Below are positions 26,426-34,962 of a DNA stretch of 64,000 bases, piece by piece (the first letter of the stretch is position 1; each line of letters opens with the position of its first letter). The translations under genes and the position numbers were made by a program. Under the pieces are notes generated by a model. The model did not search any database. It was given only the letters and a program-made list of their open reading frames with translations, and was not told where the DNA came from. The DNA comes from JANOZM01 sp031429355 (GTDB lineage: Bacteria; Pseudomonadota; Gammaproteobacteria; Burkholderiales; Burkholderiaceae_E): positions 310,001 to 374,000 of the forward strand of contig JANOZM010000013.1 in assembly GCA_031429355.1 (NCBI GenBank), in the 5' to 3' direction.

Positions 26426-26992
26426 ATGAGTATTAAGTCGGATAAATGGATTCGTCGTATGGCGCAATCCGATCAATTGATCGAGCCCTTCGAGCCTGGT
26501 CAAGTACGTGCTGTTGATGGTCGGCGCATTGTGTCCTACGGAACTAGCAGCTACGGTTACGATGTGCGTTGCGCTCGCGAATTTAAGATTTTTACCAATA
26601 TCAACTCGACAATTGTCGACCCCAAAGCATTCGACGAAAAGTCTTTTGTCGATTTTGTTGGCGATGTTTGTATTATCCCGCCCAACTCATTTGCTTTGGC
26701 ACGCACGGTCGAATATTTTCGTATCCCACGCTCTGTTTTAACGATTTGTTTAGGCAAATCGACTTACGCCCGTTGCGGAATTATTGTTAACGTGACGCCC
26801 TTAGAGCCTGAATGGGAAGGGCACGTTACATTGGAGTTTTCAAACACGACCCCTTTACCGGCAAAAATTTACGCCGGCGAAGGATGCGCGCAAGTTTTGT
26901 TCTTAGAATCTGATGAAGTGTGTGAGGTATCTTACAAAGATAAGGGCGGCAAGTATCAAGGGCAAACTGGAGTTACGTTGCCGAAAACTTAG
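26426..26992 (+). CDS. dcd: dCTP deaminase
   Basis: Dcd converts dCTP to dUTP, the main source of dTTP precursors in many proteobacteria. The 188-residue product has MSIKSDKWIRRMAQ at the start, SYGTSSYGYDVR, CLGKSTYARCGIIVNVTPLEPEWEGHVTLE with the catalytic Glu, and PAKIYAGEGCAQVLF. The length is as in E. coli. An AGAGGAAACA ribosome site precedes the ATG. It is preceded in the same direction by the ModA-like gene with a 68-bp gap. Confidence 0.96.
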   Translation: MSIKSDKWIRRMAQSDQLIEPFEPGQVRAVDGRRIVSYGTSSYGYDVRCAREFKIFTNINSTIVDPKAFDEKSFVDFVGDVCIIPPNSFALARTVEYFRIPRSVLTICLGKSTYARCGIIVNVTPLEPEWEGHVTLEFSNTTPLPAKIYAGEGCAQVLFLESDEVCEVSYKDKGGKYQGQTGVTLPKT

Positions 26993-27051
26993 TTGCAATC
27001 AACGCCAGACATAGACTTATGCTAGTGATTGGAGATACGTTCAACGAACTT

Positions 27052-27216
27052 TTATTCGTTCTTTAAGGGCTGTTGGTCTTCAGATTTTGCATTCTCAGAA
27101 GGCTTGCGTTTAGCCGCTTCGCGATCTAAATCGCGAAATTGCCACCACCCAAAGCTTAAGGCGCCTCCAAGTACAAGGACTAGCTCAATTGCGATGATGG
27201 GGAAGTTAGAGTCCAT
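27052..27216 (-). CDS. 54-residue single-span membrane protein
   Basis: This small gene opens with ATG after a good GGAG ribosome site and encodes one hydrophobic helix (FPIIAIELVLVLGGALSFGWW). A charged cytosolic tail follows (QFRDLDREAAKRKPSENAK), ending at TAA. The layout of helix, then GWWQFRDLDRE, resembles a family of small betaproteobacterial membrane proteins of unknown function. It is convergent with dcd. No function can be assigned. Confidence 0.75.
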   Translation of the reverse strand: MDSNFPIIAIELVLVLGGALSFGWWQFRDLDREAAKRKPSENAKSEDQQPLKNE

Positions 27217-27266
27217 GATTGCTCCGTTTAAGAATCAAGATGGAGATTACTTCAATTAAACGAAAA

Positions 27267-27297
27267 ACGCCCCGCAGTTTTAAAAACTGCAGGGCGT
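27267..27297 (-). terminator. intrinsic terminator of the PEP-CTERM-like gene
   Basis: On the minus strand the hairpin ACGCCCTGCAGTTTTT/AAAACTGCGGGGCGT is followed by a run of T (TTTTTCG). It lies 35 bp past the stop of the NIDO/PEP-CTERM-like gene. Confidence 0.8.
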
Positions 27298-27332
27298 CTT
27301 GTTGCAATTACTTGAATAACGCGCCTTCGCGA

Positions 27333-28148
27333 TTACTTCGTGCGTTGACGCAGACGCATTCCAATTAATCCCAAACCAAGTAATGCCAAGCTTCCTGGCA
27401 ATGGAACACCTGTAGGAGGTTCTGAAGGGGTAATAACGCCACCCTGTGCATTAAATATGTAACGACCTAGGACCGTGCTACCAATTGAATTGCCGATTAA
27501 CCGTGTTCCGCTTGGACCAGAGTCTAAGAATGCACGAGTTATACCCGACCCCGCTAGCTCAACGGCGGCTCCTGTACCAATTGTGTAGCCGACTCGGGCT
27601 GGCGAGCCGCCGAATCCGTTTACCCCGCTGGATGCGCCGCCCGTTTCCCAGAGAATTTGATCGTAATTAAATTCGATAGAAAAGTTACCAGCGCCACGAT
27701 CCGTTAGGATCAATTGGAAACTGTTTAACTTGTCTGATTGACTGTTAAAGTAGCCAACACCAATCCAGTTCACACCAAAAACGTTTGCTCCATTTAATGT
27801 GCCTGAGCTGTATCTAACTAAGCTTGAAAGTGGGCCTCGGGTGTCGACGTCCGCCCAAAACGGAGCAATGATTGGCGTAGAACTTGAAGTAATGCCACTT
27901 GGTGTATAGGTGCTAAGCGAACCTGCAAAAGTAATGTTGCCATTGTTATTTACATAGGCCGAGGTGTATGAAGTGCCATTGATGTTTACCGCGAACCCAA
28001 GGTTAGTTTGGGGAGATGAACCGTCGTCATTGGCGGGTATCGAATTGGTATTAAATAATGCTGCGTCGCGAATAGCGCCGGCGTTTGCAGCTAAAGCTGT
28101 CGCCGAAACTACAATTGCGATGCTTGTTTTTAAAAAAAGCTGATACAT
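27333..28148 (-). CDS. NIDO-domain protein with PEP-CTERM-like anchor
   Basis: The start at 28148 (MYQLFLKTSIAIVVSATALAANAGA) has a good AAGGA ribosome site and gives a clean signal peptide; an upstream in-frame extension is not needed. The middle resembles a NIDO-type beta-sandwich: NLGFAVNINGTSYTSAYVNNNGNITF, STPIIAPFWADVDTRG, FQLILTDRGAGNFSIEFNYDQI. The C-terminus is VPLPGSLALLGLGLIGMRLRQR, a PEP-CTERM-type sorting tail, normally cut by exosortase. Such proteins are exported and placed at the cell surface or in the extracellular matrix. No exosortase is in the window. Confidence 0.8.
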   Translation of the reverse strand: MYQLFLKTSIAIVVSATALAANAGAIRDAALFNTNSIPANDDGSSPQTNLGFAVNINGTSYTSAYVNNNGNITFAGSLSTYTPSGITSSSTPIIAPFWADVDTRGPLSSLVRYSSGTLNGANVFGVNWIGVGYFNSQSDKLNSFQLILTDRGAGNFSIEFNYDQILWETGGASSGVNGFGGSPARVGYTIGTGAAVELAGSGITRAFLDSGPSGTRLIGNSIGSTVLGRYIFNAQGGVITPSEPPTGVPLPGSLALLGLGLIGMRLRQRTK

Positions 28149-28538
28149 ACAATTCCTTTTTATGGGGTTTAATAACAAAACTGAAAGCGTGACAAAACAC
28201 ACGCAATAACTGTGCCAATTCGCACAGTCATTAAAATTGGGGGGTGCTAATTTGTTGATTTGAAAGGGTTTACCTTTTTTGGCACGAATTTGTTCGTACG
28301 TTGCGAATGCATTGTTTGGGAATTGGTAAATATTCCGACAGATCGTCTTTGTCAGGCGCAAATGCTTTGTTTGCAACTATTTCGGCCTCGGCTGCGAATT
28401 GCCGCGTGTTTGTATCATGTGCAGCGTTAGCTAATAGACGTATAATTAGAGGCTTGCCGAAATTTTGATGCAAGCTAAGCACGGCCCTCTAAACCCAAGG
28501 GGAACCGCAAGTTTAATTTATTTTGATTTAGGGAAACT
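28149..28538. other. 390-bp intergenic region between the PEP-CTERM-like gene and rpsO
   Basis: It holds the divergent promoters of the PEP-CTERM-like gene and rpsO. No convincing coding frame is present. A TGTGCCAATTCGCACA inverted repeat at about 28211-28226 (TGTGC...GCACA) could be a regulator site. A consensus TATAAT at 28441-28446 is listed separately. Confidence 0.55.
28418..28446 (+). promoter_or_regulatory. candidate rpsO promoter
   Basis: A perfect TATAAT at 28441-28446 is preceded at 17-bp spacing by TGTGCA, a weak -35 match. It lies about 95 bp before the rpsO start, leaving room for a regulatory leader. Confidence 0.5.
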
Positions 28539-28808
28539 ATGTCATTCAATGCTGCCGACAAGGCAAAAGTAGTATCAGAGTTCCAACGCGCCCAAGGCGA
28601 CACCGGATCACCAGAGGTACAAGTTGCGTTGCTTACAAACCGCATCAACTACCTAACTGGTCACTTTAAAGAGCACGCTAAAGATCACCACTCACGTCGT
28701 GGTTTGTTACGCATGGTTAGTCGTCGTCGTAAGCTACTCGATTATTTAAAGGGCCAGTCCCCCGATTCGTATCGTGCGTTGATCGAAAAGCTCGGTCTGC
28801 GTAAATAG
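28539..28808 (+). CDS. rpsO: 30S ribosomal protein S15
   Basis: S15 binds 16S rRNA early in small-subunit assembly and represses its own mRNA. The 89-residue product has the full family sequence: RAQGDTGSPEVQVALLTNRI, HFKEHAKDHHSRRGLL, MVSRRRKLLDYL and a C-terminal LIEKLGLRK. An AGGGAAACT ribosome site precedes the ATG. It is the usual partner of pnp downstream. Confidence 0.98.
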   Translation: MSFNAADKAKVVSEFQRAQGDTGSPEVQVALLTNRINYLTGHFKEHAKDHHSRRGLLRMVSRRRKLLDYLKGQSPDSYRALIEKLGLRK

Positions 28809-28824
28809 ATTAGAAATACCAAGA

Positions 28825-28859
28825 TGCCTGCGCCTTTTAAGAGCCGCAGGCATTTTTAT
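28825..28859 (+). terminator. intrinsic terminator/attenuator after rpsO
   Basis: The hairpin ATGCCTGCG...CGCAGGCAT is followed by TTTTA. It lies between rpsO and pnp and likely limits read-through, as in other rpsO-pnp operons. A second stem (CCGTAC/GTACGG, 28874-28900) lies in the pnp leader and could be an RNase III target. Confidence 0.7.
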
Positions 28860-28926
28860 TTTGAAGCTGCGAACCGTACCGCGGCGATTAATTCGTACGG
28901 GAAATGAAAATTGAAGGAAGAAAAAT

Positions 28927-31065
28927 ATGTTTGAAATCGTAAAAAAATCGTTCCAGTGGGGACAACACACACTAACCATAGAAACTGGCGAAATTGCTCG
29001 CCAAGCCGACGGCGCCGTTATTGTTAGCATGGACGACACCGTTGTTATTGCCACTGCAGTAGCCCAACCTAAGGCCAAACCTGGCCAAGACTTTTTCCCG
29101 CTAACCGTTGACTACGTAGAAAAATTTTACGCAGCCGGTCGTATCCCTGGTGGTTTTTTTAAGCGTGAAGGCCGCGCCACTGAAAAAGAAATTCTGACTT
29201 GCCGTTTAATTGATCGCCCAATTCGTCCTTTGTTCCCTGAAGGTTTCGTTAACGAAATTCAAATTATCGTTACCGTTTTATCCTCAAATCCAGAAGTTGA
29301 TTCCGACATTCCTGCAATGATTGCAGCAAGTGCGGCTTTAGCTGTTTCAGGTGTTCCGTTTAATGGCCCAATCGGCGCAGTTCGCGTTGGTTACATCGAC
29401 GGCCAATATGTGTTGAACCCCAACACATCGCAAATGTCTACATCGCAACTCGACCTAATCGTTGCTGGTACCGAAGGTGCCGTCATGATGGTGGAATCGG
29501 AAGCGCATCAGCTTACCGAAGAAACTATGTTGGGCGCAATTGTTTACGGGCACGAGCAAATGCAAGTAGTTATTAGCGCGATTAACGAAATTGTTGATCA
29601 AGCTGGTAAGCCCGAATGGAACTGGGTTGCTCCTGCTAAAAACGAGCCGCTTATTGCCAGCCTTTCAGCTGTTGCCGAAGCCGAGATGACTGCTGCTTAC
29701 AAAATGCGTAACAAAGGCGAGCGCACTGCTGCTATTGAAGCCGCTGAAGACAAAGCACGTACATCATTAGCAGCACAAGCCGTTGCTGCTGGCCAAGCCG
29801 CACCTGATAATGCAGAACTCAACAACTTGTTGTTTGAATTGCAATACAAAATTGTACGTAACCAAGTGCTTGGTGGCCACCCACGTATCGATGGTCGTGA
29901 TACTCGCACTGTGCGTCCAATTGCAATTCGCAATGGCGTACTACCGCGTGCTCACGGTTCGGCGTTATTTACCCGTGGCGAAACACAAGCGTTGGCTGTT
30001 GCTACTTTGGGTACTGCCCGCGACGAGCAAATTATTGACTCTATCGGCGGCGAGTACAAAGAGCATTTTATGATGCAATACAACATGCCGCCGTTTGCGA
30101 CTGGCGAGACTGGCCGCTTTGGTGCTCCTAAGCGTCGCGAAGTAGGTCATGGCCGTTTAGCACGTCGTGCGTTAAACCCGTTAATTCCTAGCAAAGAAGA
30201 ATTTGGTTATTCGATTCGTTTGGTTTCAGAAATTATGGAATCCAATGGTTCATCGTCAATGGCTTCTGTTTGCGGCGGTTGCTTAGCGTTGATGGATGCA
30301 GGTGTACCAATGAAAGCACACGTTGCCGGTATCGCAATGGGCTTAATTAAAGACGGTAACCGTTTTGCCGTGTTAACCGACATCTTAGGCGACGAAGATC
30401 ATTTGGGCGACATGGACTTTAAAGTAGCCGGTACCGACGCTGGTATTACTGCTTTGCAAATGGACATCAAAATCCAAGGCATTACTAAAGAAATTATGCA
30501 AGTGGCTTTAGCGCAAGCTAAAGAGGGCCGCATGCATATTTTAGGTCTAATGAAAAATGCCATGGGCGCTGCAAAAACCGAGCTGTCGGATTTTGCTCCA
30601 CGCATGTACAAAATGAAGATTAACCCAGAGCGTATTCGTGACGTAATTGGTAAGGGCGGAGCCGTTATTCGTTCAATTACCGAAGAAACCGGAACCACCA
30701 TCGATATTACTGATGATGGTCATATTACGATTGCTGCAACCGATGGTGATGCCGCTCGCCGCGCCCAAAAGCGTATCGAAGAAATCGCCGCCGAAGTTGA
30801 AATTGGCAAAATCTACGAAGGCACAGTGCTTAAGATTTTAGAGTTCGGTGCAATTGTTCAAGTGATGCCAGGTCGTGATGGTTTGCTACATGTTTCGCAA
30901 ATTGCCAACGAGCGCGTTAACAAAGTAGAAGACTTTTTGAAAGAAGGCCAAGTGGTACGCGTTAAAGCCATTGAAGCTGATGACAAAGGCCGTTTACGTT
31001 TGTCTATGAAAGCTGCCGCAGCGGATGATGCAGCGGCCGGTGTAGTGGCTGCACCAGCAGCCTAA
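28927..31065 (+). CDS. pnp: polyribonucleotide nucleotidyltransferase
   Basis: PNPase is the phosphorolytic 3'-5' exoribonuclease of the RNA degradosome. The 712-residue product has two RNase PH domains (residues about 10-220 and 310-540; RGETQALAVATLGTARDEQ, GGEYKEHFMMQYNMPPFATGE). They are followed by a KH domain with IRDVIGKGGAVIRSITEETG and an S1 domain (EGTVLKILEFGAIVQVMPGRDGLLHVSQI). The Ala-rich tail is normal. A GAAGGAAG ribosome site precedes the ATG. A terminator follows 110 bp downstream. Confidence 0.98.
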   Translation: MFEIVKKSFQWGQHTLTIETGEIARQADGAVIVSMDDTVVIATAVAQPKAKPGQDFFPLTVDYVEKFYAAGRIPGGFFKREGRATEKEILTCRLIDRPIRPLFPEGFVNEIQIIVTVLSSNPEVDSDIPAMIAASAALAVSGVPFNGPIGAVRVGYIDGQYVLNPNTSQMSTSQLDLIVAGTEGAVMMVESEAHQLTEETMLGAIVYGHEQMQVVISAINEIVDQAGKPEWNWVAPAKNEPLIASLSAVAEAEMTAAYKMRNKGERTAAIEAAEDKARTSLAAQAVAAGQAAPDNAELNNLLFELQYKIVRNQVLGGHPRIDGRDTRTVRPIAIRNGVLPRAHGSALFTRGETQALAVATLGTARDEQIIDSIGGEYKEHFMMQYNMPPFATGETGRFGAPKRREVGHGRLARRALNPLIPSKEEFGYSIRLVSEIMESNGSSSMASVCGGCLALMDAGVPMKAHVAGIAMGLIKDGNRFAVLTDILGDEDHLGDMDFKVAGTDAGITALQMDIKIQGITKEIMQVALAQAKEGRMHILGLMKNAMGAAKTELSDFAPRMYKMKINPERIRDVIGKGGAVIRSITEETGTTIDITDDGHITIAATDGDAARRAQKRIEEIAAEVEIGKIYEGTVLKILEFGAIVQVMPGRDGLLHVSQIANERVNKVEDFLKEGQVVRVKAIEADDKGRLRLSMKAAAADDAAAGVVAAPAA

Positions 31066-31176
31066 GTATCGTAATGTATTGACAACTGTTTGCTGAGAAG
31101 CGAACAATTGCGGCGGGCAGTTCGATCCTTCTAATAAAACTGTCGTACTGGTCAGTCGAACGTCTGATATCCTAAG

Positions 31177-31210
31177 AGCCTAATCAATTTTATTGGTTAG
31201 GCTTTTTTTA
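31177..31210 (+). terminator. intrinsic terminator after pnp
   Basis: The hairpin AGCCTAATCAA/TTGGTTAGGCT is followed by a T run (TTTTTTTATTT). It is placed 110 bp after the pnp stop and 20 bp before the MscS gene. Confidence 0.8.
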
Positions 31211-31232
31211 TTTCACAAAATTTGGAGTACAT

Positions 31233-32042
31233 ATGAATGTTGACTCAGTCATTCAACTAGTTACAACACGCGGTACCGATGTCGCTTTAAAAGTCCTTGG
31301 CGCACTTGCAGTTTGGGTAATTGGCCGTTGGGTAATTAGTTTCGTAATGAAATTATTGCGTGGCGTATTAAGCAAAAATAACAAATTAGAACCGACACTA
31401 ATCAACTATGTAGTTTCTATTGGTTCAGTACTGTTAACCATTGTTTTAGCAATGGGAATTTTGGATATGGTTGGCGTTCAAACGGCTTCGTTTGCCGCTT
31501 TAATCGCGGGCGCTGGGTTGGCAATTGGTACGGCTTGGGGTGGGTTGCTCACTCATTTTGCTGCTGGTGCTTTTATGCAAGTGTTGCGTCCATTTAAAGT
31601 GGGTGACTTTGTAACTGCCGGTGGCGTTACCGGTACAGTTAAAGAGATGGGTTTGTTTGGTACCACGCTTGTTACCGGTGATAACGTGCAAACGGTTGTG
31701 GGCAATAACAAAGTATTTAGCGACACAATTCAGAATTTTTCTGCACTGCCCCACCGACGCGTTGATTGCAATGCAAAAATCGCTTACAGCGTTGACTACA
31801 AAGATGCGATTGCTCGTTTGGCACCGATTATTAAAGCGATTCCAAATGTGATGGTTACACCAGCACCTGAGATTGAAATTCAAACTTTCAGTGCCGAAGG
31901 CCCGGTTTTATGTGTGCGTCCTTACGCTAATAACGATCACTATTGGCAAGTTTATTTTGATACCAATAAAGCCATTGCTGATGTGTTTACGCAAGCCGGT
32001 TATCCGGTGCCAGAAAAAGCTACGGTTGCGCGAAATATTTAA
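31233..32042 (+). CDS. mscS: MscS-family mechanosensitive channel
   Basis: This 269-residue small-conductance mechanosensitive channel releases solutes on hypo-osmotic shock. It has three membrane helices; the pore-lining helix is in ASFAALIAGAGLAIGTAWGGLLTHFAAG. Then comes the beta domain (VLRPFKVGDFVTAGGVTGTVKEMGLF with TTLVTGDNVQTVVGNNKVF) and the C-terminal alpha/beta part. The length is close to E. coli MscS (286). The stop overlaps the 3' end of the convergent MFS gene by 23 bp. Confidence 0.93.
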   Translation: MNVDSVIQLVTTRGTDVALKVLGALAVWVIGRWVISFVMKLLRGVLSKNNKLEPTLINYVVSIGSVLLTIVLAMGILDMVGVQTASFAALIAGAGLAIGTAWGGLLTHFAAGAFMQVLRPFKVGDFVTAGGVTGTVKEMGLFGTTLVTGDNVQTVVGNNKVFSDTIQNFSALPHRRVDCNAKIAYSVDYKDAIARLAPIIKAIPNVMVTPAPEIEIQTFSAEGPVLCVRPYANNDHYWQVYFDTNKAIADVFTQAGYPVPEKATVARNI

Positions 32043-33228
32043 ATCGTAAAAAAACAGCGGTCGCCAATAGGGCCGAAAAAATCGCTAATAAGAACATTAC
32101 AAGCTTTGGATCAAACCATGCCATCAATGCGGCAATAGTTGAAACACCGATGGCTTGGCCCGCGAAAAGAATCATCGCAAATGAAGCAACCGAGGTGCCT
32201 GTTGAAGTAGGCACCATTCGCGTTGCTTGAGTCTGCAAACTGTTATGCAACATAATCGAACCGAACCCTCCAATTAGACCGACCACTAGCGCAACCGACC
32301 ACAACGGCACAAGCACAAGGCTCGCAAAGCTGAGTGCCTGCAATAAACCGCCCGTCGCTGCGATTTGTGCGACCGTGAATCGGGTTAATAAACGAGCTGC
32401 TGTACGCGAGTAAACTAGGCCTCCGATTGCGTAGCCCACAACCACAATGCTGGCCTTGGTTAACGAAACAACAAAATGTTCGTGAACAAAAGTAGGCACG
32501 AAAGACATACCTGCAAAGTTAACTGCGCCCTGAAAAAAAGTAAGCGTTAAAAATAACGGCATGCCTTTTGTTTGGAAAACTTCGCGATACTTGTTGACTC
32601 CACTTGAGATGTTGGCTGCAAACGATGCGTTTGGTGAAGTGCTTTGCGCTGCATCTTGTGCCGCAGCAGATTTTGATAATGAGCCGCGCAAATTCCAAGC
32701 CGTTATCGCAAAAAGCGCGCAAACTAAAGCAAAGGCCCATCGCCAACCAACCGTGTCGCTGGCTAAGCCCCCAATTAACTGACCAGCCATTGAACCCAAA
32801 ATTGTGGCTGAAATAAAATTTGCTAACGTGGCTTGTCGATTGTCACTGTTGCTGTTGTCGCCGATGTAGGCCATTGCGATGGGAATAATACCCGCAGCGG
32901 TCATCCCGGTTAATGCCCGTGCGCCAATTAACGTAAACAAGGTTGGCGCAATGCTTGCCAAGCCTAACCCAAACACGCAACCAACACTCACCCAAGCAAT
33001 GACCCTTGGTTTGCCTAAATGATCCGCTAGTGGCCCATAAATAAGTTGCATAAACCCGTAGGCAATTGCGAAACCCGAGATAGTGCCCGCTACGGCGACG
33101 GTATTTGTGTTGAAGTCATTAGCCAAAGCAGGCAACATCGAGTCGCAAATACGCATCGAACACATACTGCAAAAAGCGGCTAACCAAATGCTTTTGAACA
33201 ACGGAATTGACGAAGAACTCATAGCCAT
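32020..33228 (-). CDS. MFS transporter (drug/sugar efflux type)
   Basis: This major facilitator protein has about 12 membrane helices. The cytosolic loop 2-3 motif appears as YGPLADHLGKPRVIAW. The sequence RALTGMTAAGIIPIAMAYIGDNSN in helices 4-5 matches DHA1-type exporters. Several starts are possible: GTG at 33252, ATG at 33228 and ATG at 33222; I list 33228. Substrate is unknown. It converges on mscS. Confidence 0.85.
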   Translation of the reverse strand: MAMSSSSIPLFKSIWLAAFCSMCSMRICDSMLPALANDFNTNTVAVAGTISGFAIAYGFMQLIYGPLADHLGKPRVIAWVSVGCVFGLGLASIAPTLFTLIGARALTGMTAAGIIPIAMAYIGDNSNSDNRQATLANFISATILGSMAGQLIGGLASDTVGWRWAFALVCALFAITAWNLRGSLSKSAAAQDAAQSTSPNASFAANISSGVNKYREVFQTKGMPLFLTLTFFQGAVNFAGMSFVPTFVHEHFVVSLTKASIVVVGYAIGGLVYSRTAARLLTRFTVAQIAATGGLLQALSFASLVLVPLWSVALVVGLIGGFGSIMLHNSLQTQATRMVPTSTGTSVASFAMILFAGQAIGVSTIAALMAWFDPKLVMFLLAIFSALLATAVFLRFKYFAQP

Positions 33229-33415
33229 TATTATGAGGCTAACCAAAGCCACAGAGGCTGCTAATTAGTAGCGTAAACTGCGTTAAACACTAACTAAATA
33301 TGGCGCCGCGTCCAGAAAATGAAATCACAATATAAATCAGTAATGATTAAAATGTTGCTCGCCGGCAGACCGACTCGCAGTTTGTACTCAGTAAGCGGCA
33401 ATTAAGTAGCTCATT

Positions 33416-34933
33416 ATGCGTTTAACTTCAGATAAATCGACTTGGCGTTTATTGCGCTATTTAAATTGCTGGCAGTTTCACACCATGATTGGCTTAATTT
33501 TTTTTGAAGCGATTTTGGGTGCTTGTGTAACGTACTTGGTCATTCAAATTGGTAAAAGCATTGCAACCGACACGTTTACTGCGTGGCACTTGGTATGGTT
33601 GGTTGCAGCACAGGCGGGCTCGTACTTTTTGCACACAATTAGTTGGATTTTTGGCGAGCAAGCGGGCTTTCGTGCATTTGCGTTTTATTTAGCTCAATTT
33701 ACGCGCGATAACCGTTATAAAACCGAGTTGCTCAATGCGAAAGATCAGCGAGAAGTCGTTGAGCCTTTTTTGACCAACGAAACCTTTCATTTGTTTTTTG
33801 AGTTGATGTACGAATTAGAAGGGGCCTTGCAATTATTTTTTGGCCTAATTTTAAGCGCTTTGGTTCTTGGTAGCGAAATTGATGGCAGCTTGCCAATTGC
33901 CTACGCTATCGTGTTTGTTATTGTAATGATGCTGCAATTCGCGGTACGTAAACCGGTGATGCGAGCGTACTTAAACAACCAAAAAATGACTAACCGCATG
34001 ACTGCTCAAACCTATACGGCTTGGGATAATATTTTTAGCGGTAACTTATACAATTTTAAAATTTGGCATCGACGTTTTAAGGTGCGTTTAATCGATGCTT
34101 TAAAAGCGCAAATACATGCTATTTTGTTGCGCGAAGGTATTAGTTCGGTTAGCGGTATGTTGGGGCTCATCATTGTATTCTCGGTGATGGCATGGGTTGT
34201 GGCTAAGGATGCCAATAACATGACCTTGCTTTTGGCAATGGCTACAACGCTGCCCAAACAAATCGATATGACTCACGAGGTGCATAGTTTAGCAATCGGT
34301 TGGAATGACTTGCTGGCACTATGGACCCGAGCAAAAGGTGTTGTCGATCATATGGACCCGAGCTTAAAAAACGACGAGGGTGAGTCGGTAACGATTAACG
34401 AACGCATCAATCTAGATCGATTGCAATTACGCCAAAATCAAACGAAAATCGAATGTACGAGCATTGAAGATGCACTTGCTATTGTTCTGATGCAACCGAC
34501 CGGGCGTATCAATGTACGCGGGCAAAATGGATCGGGAAAGTCGAGTTTGTTGGTATCGTTGCGCGCGCAATTAAAATCTCAAGCCTACTATTGGCCAACA
34601 GCAGACCGGTTGGCGTTTAATTTTTCCGCATCGCGCGAGAACGCGAAAATCGAAAAAGAAGCTGATGATGAAAATGATGCAGGAATTGAACCTGAAATCG
34701 AGTCAGCTAAAAATGAAACTATCCACTCCGAAGGCAATAAAAACGGATACTCTTCGGGTGAACAGCAGCTAGAGTCGCTACGCGAAATTGTTAGCAATAC
34801 CAATGCAAAAGTATATTTGCTAGACGAATGGGACGCTAACTTGGACGCTAACAACCGAGCCCAAGCGCGCGCTTTAATTGATCAATTGGCTACCAGAGCT
34901 CGTGTGGTTGAAATTTCACATCGAGATGCTTAA
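33416..34933 (+). CDS. atypical ABC transporter (membrane domain fused to ATPase)
   Basis: This 505-residue half-transporter has a membrane domain of about six helices (residues 1-300) and a short ATPase domain. Walker A is VRGQNGSGKSSLL (near residue 370), the signature is degenerate (YSSGEQQ in place of LSGGQ, near 445), Walker B is VYLLDEWDANLD, and the H-loop is EISHRDA at the very end. Between Walker A and the signature lies an acidic Glu/Asp-rich stretch. The fold is like ABC exporters but the ATPase is compact. Function is unknown; partner or substrate genes are not adjacent. Confidence 0.7.
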   Translation: MRLTSDKSTWRLLRYLNCWQFHTMIGLIFFEAILGACVTYLVIQIGKSIATDTFTAWHLVWLVAAQAGSYFLHTISWIFGEQAGFRAFAFYLAQFTRDNRYKTELLNAKDQREVVEPFLTNETFHLFFELMYELEGALQLFFGLILSALVLGSEIDGSLPIAYAIVFVIVMMLQFAVRKPVMRAYLNNQKMTNRMTAQTYTAWDNIFSGNLYNFKIWHRRFKVRLIDALKAQIHAILLREGISSVSGMLGLIIVFSVMAWVVAKDANNMTLLLAMATTLPKQIDMTHEVHSLAIGWNDLLALWTRAKGVVDHMDPSLKNDEGESVTINERINLDRLQLRQNQTKIECTSIEDALAIVLMQPTGRINVRGQNGSGKSSLLVSLRAQLKSQAYYWPTADRLAFNFSASRENAKIEKEADDENDAGIEPEIESAKNETIHSEGNKNGYSSGEQQLESLREIVSNTNAKVYLLDEWDANLDANNRAQARALIDQLATRARVVEISHRDA

Positions 34934-34962
34934 TTCTTTTGATTCTCTAGCTCTTCGATTCT

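Noticed and set aside
27029..27259. Plus-strand open frame of 76 residues after dcd.
   Set aside because: It is antisense to the small membrane protein, which has a better ribosome site and a plausible helix-tail layout.
28149..28376. Longer N-terminus for the PEP-CTERM-like protein.
   Set aside because: The ATG at 28148 has a ribosome site and is followed directly by a good signal peptide.
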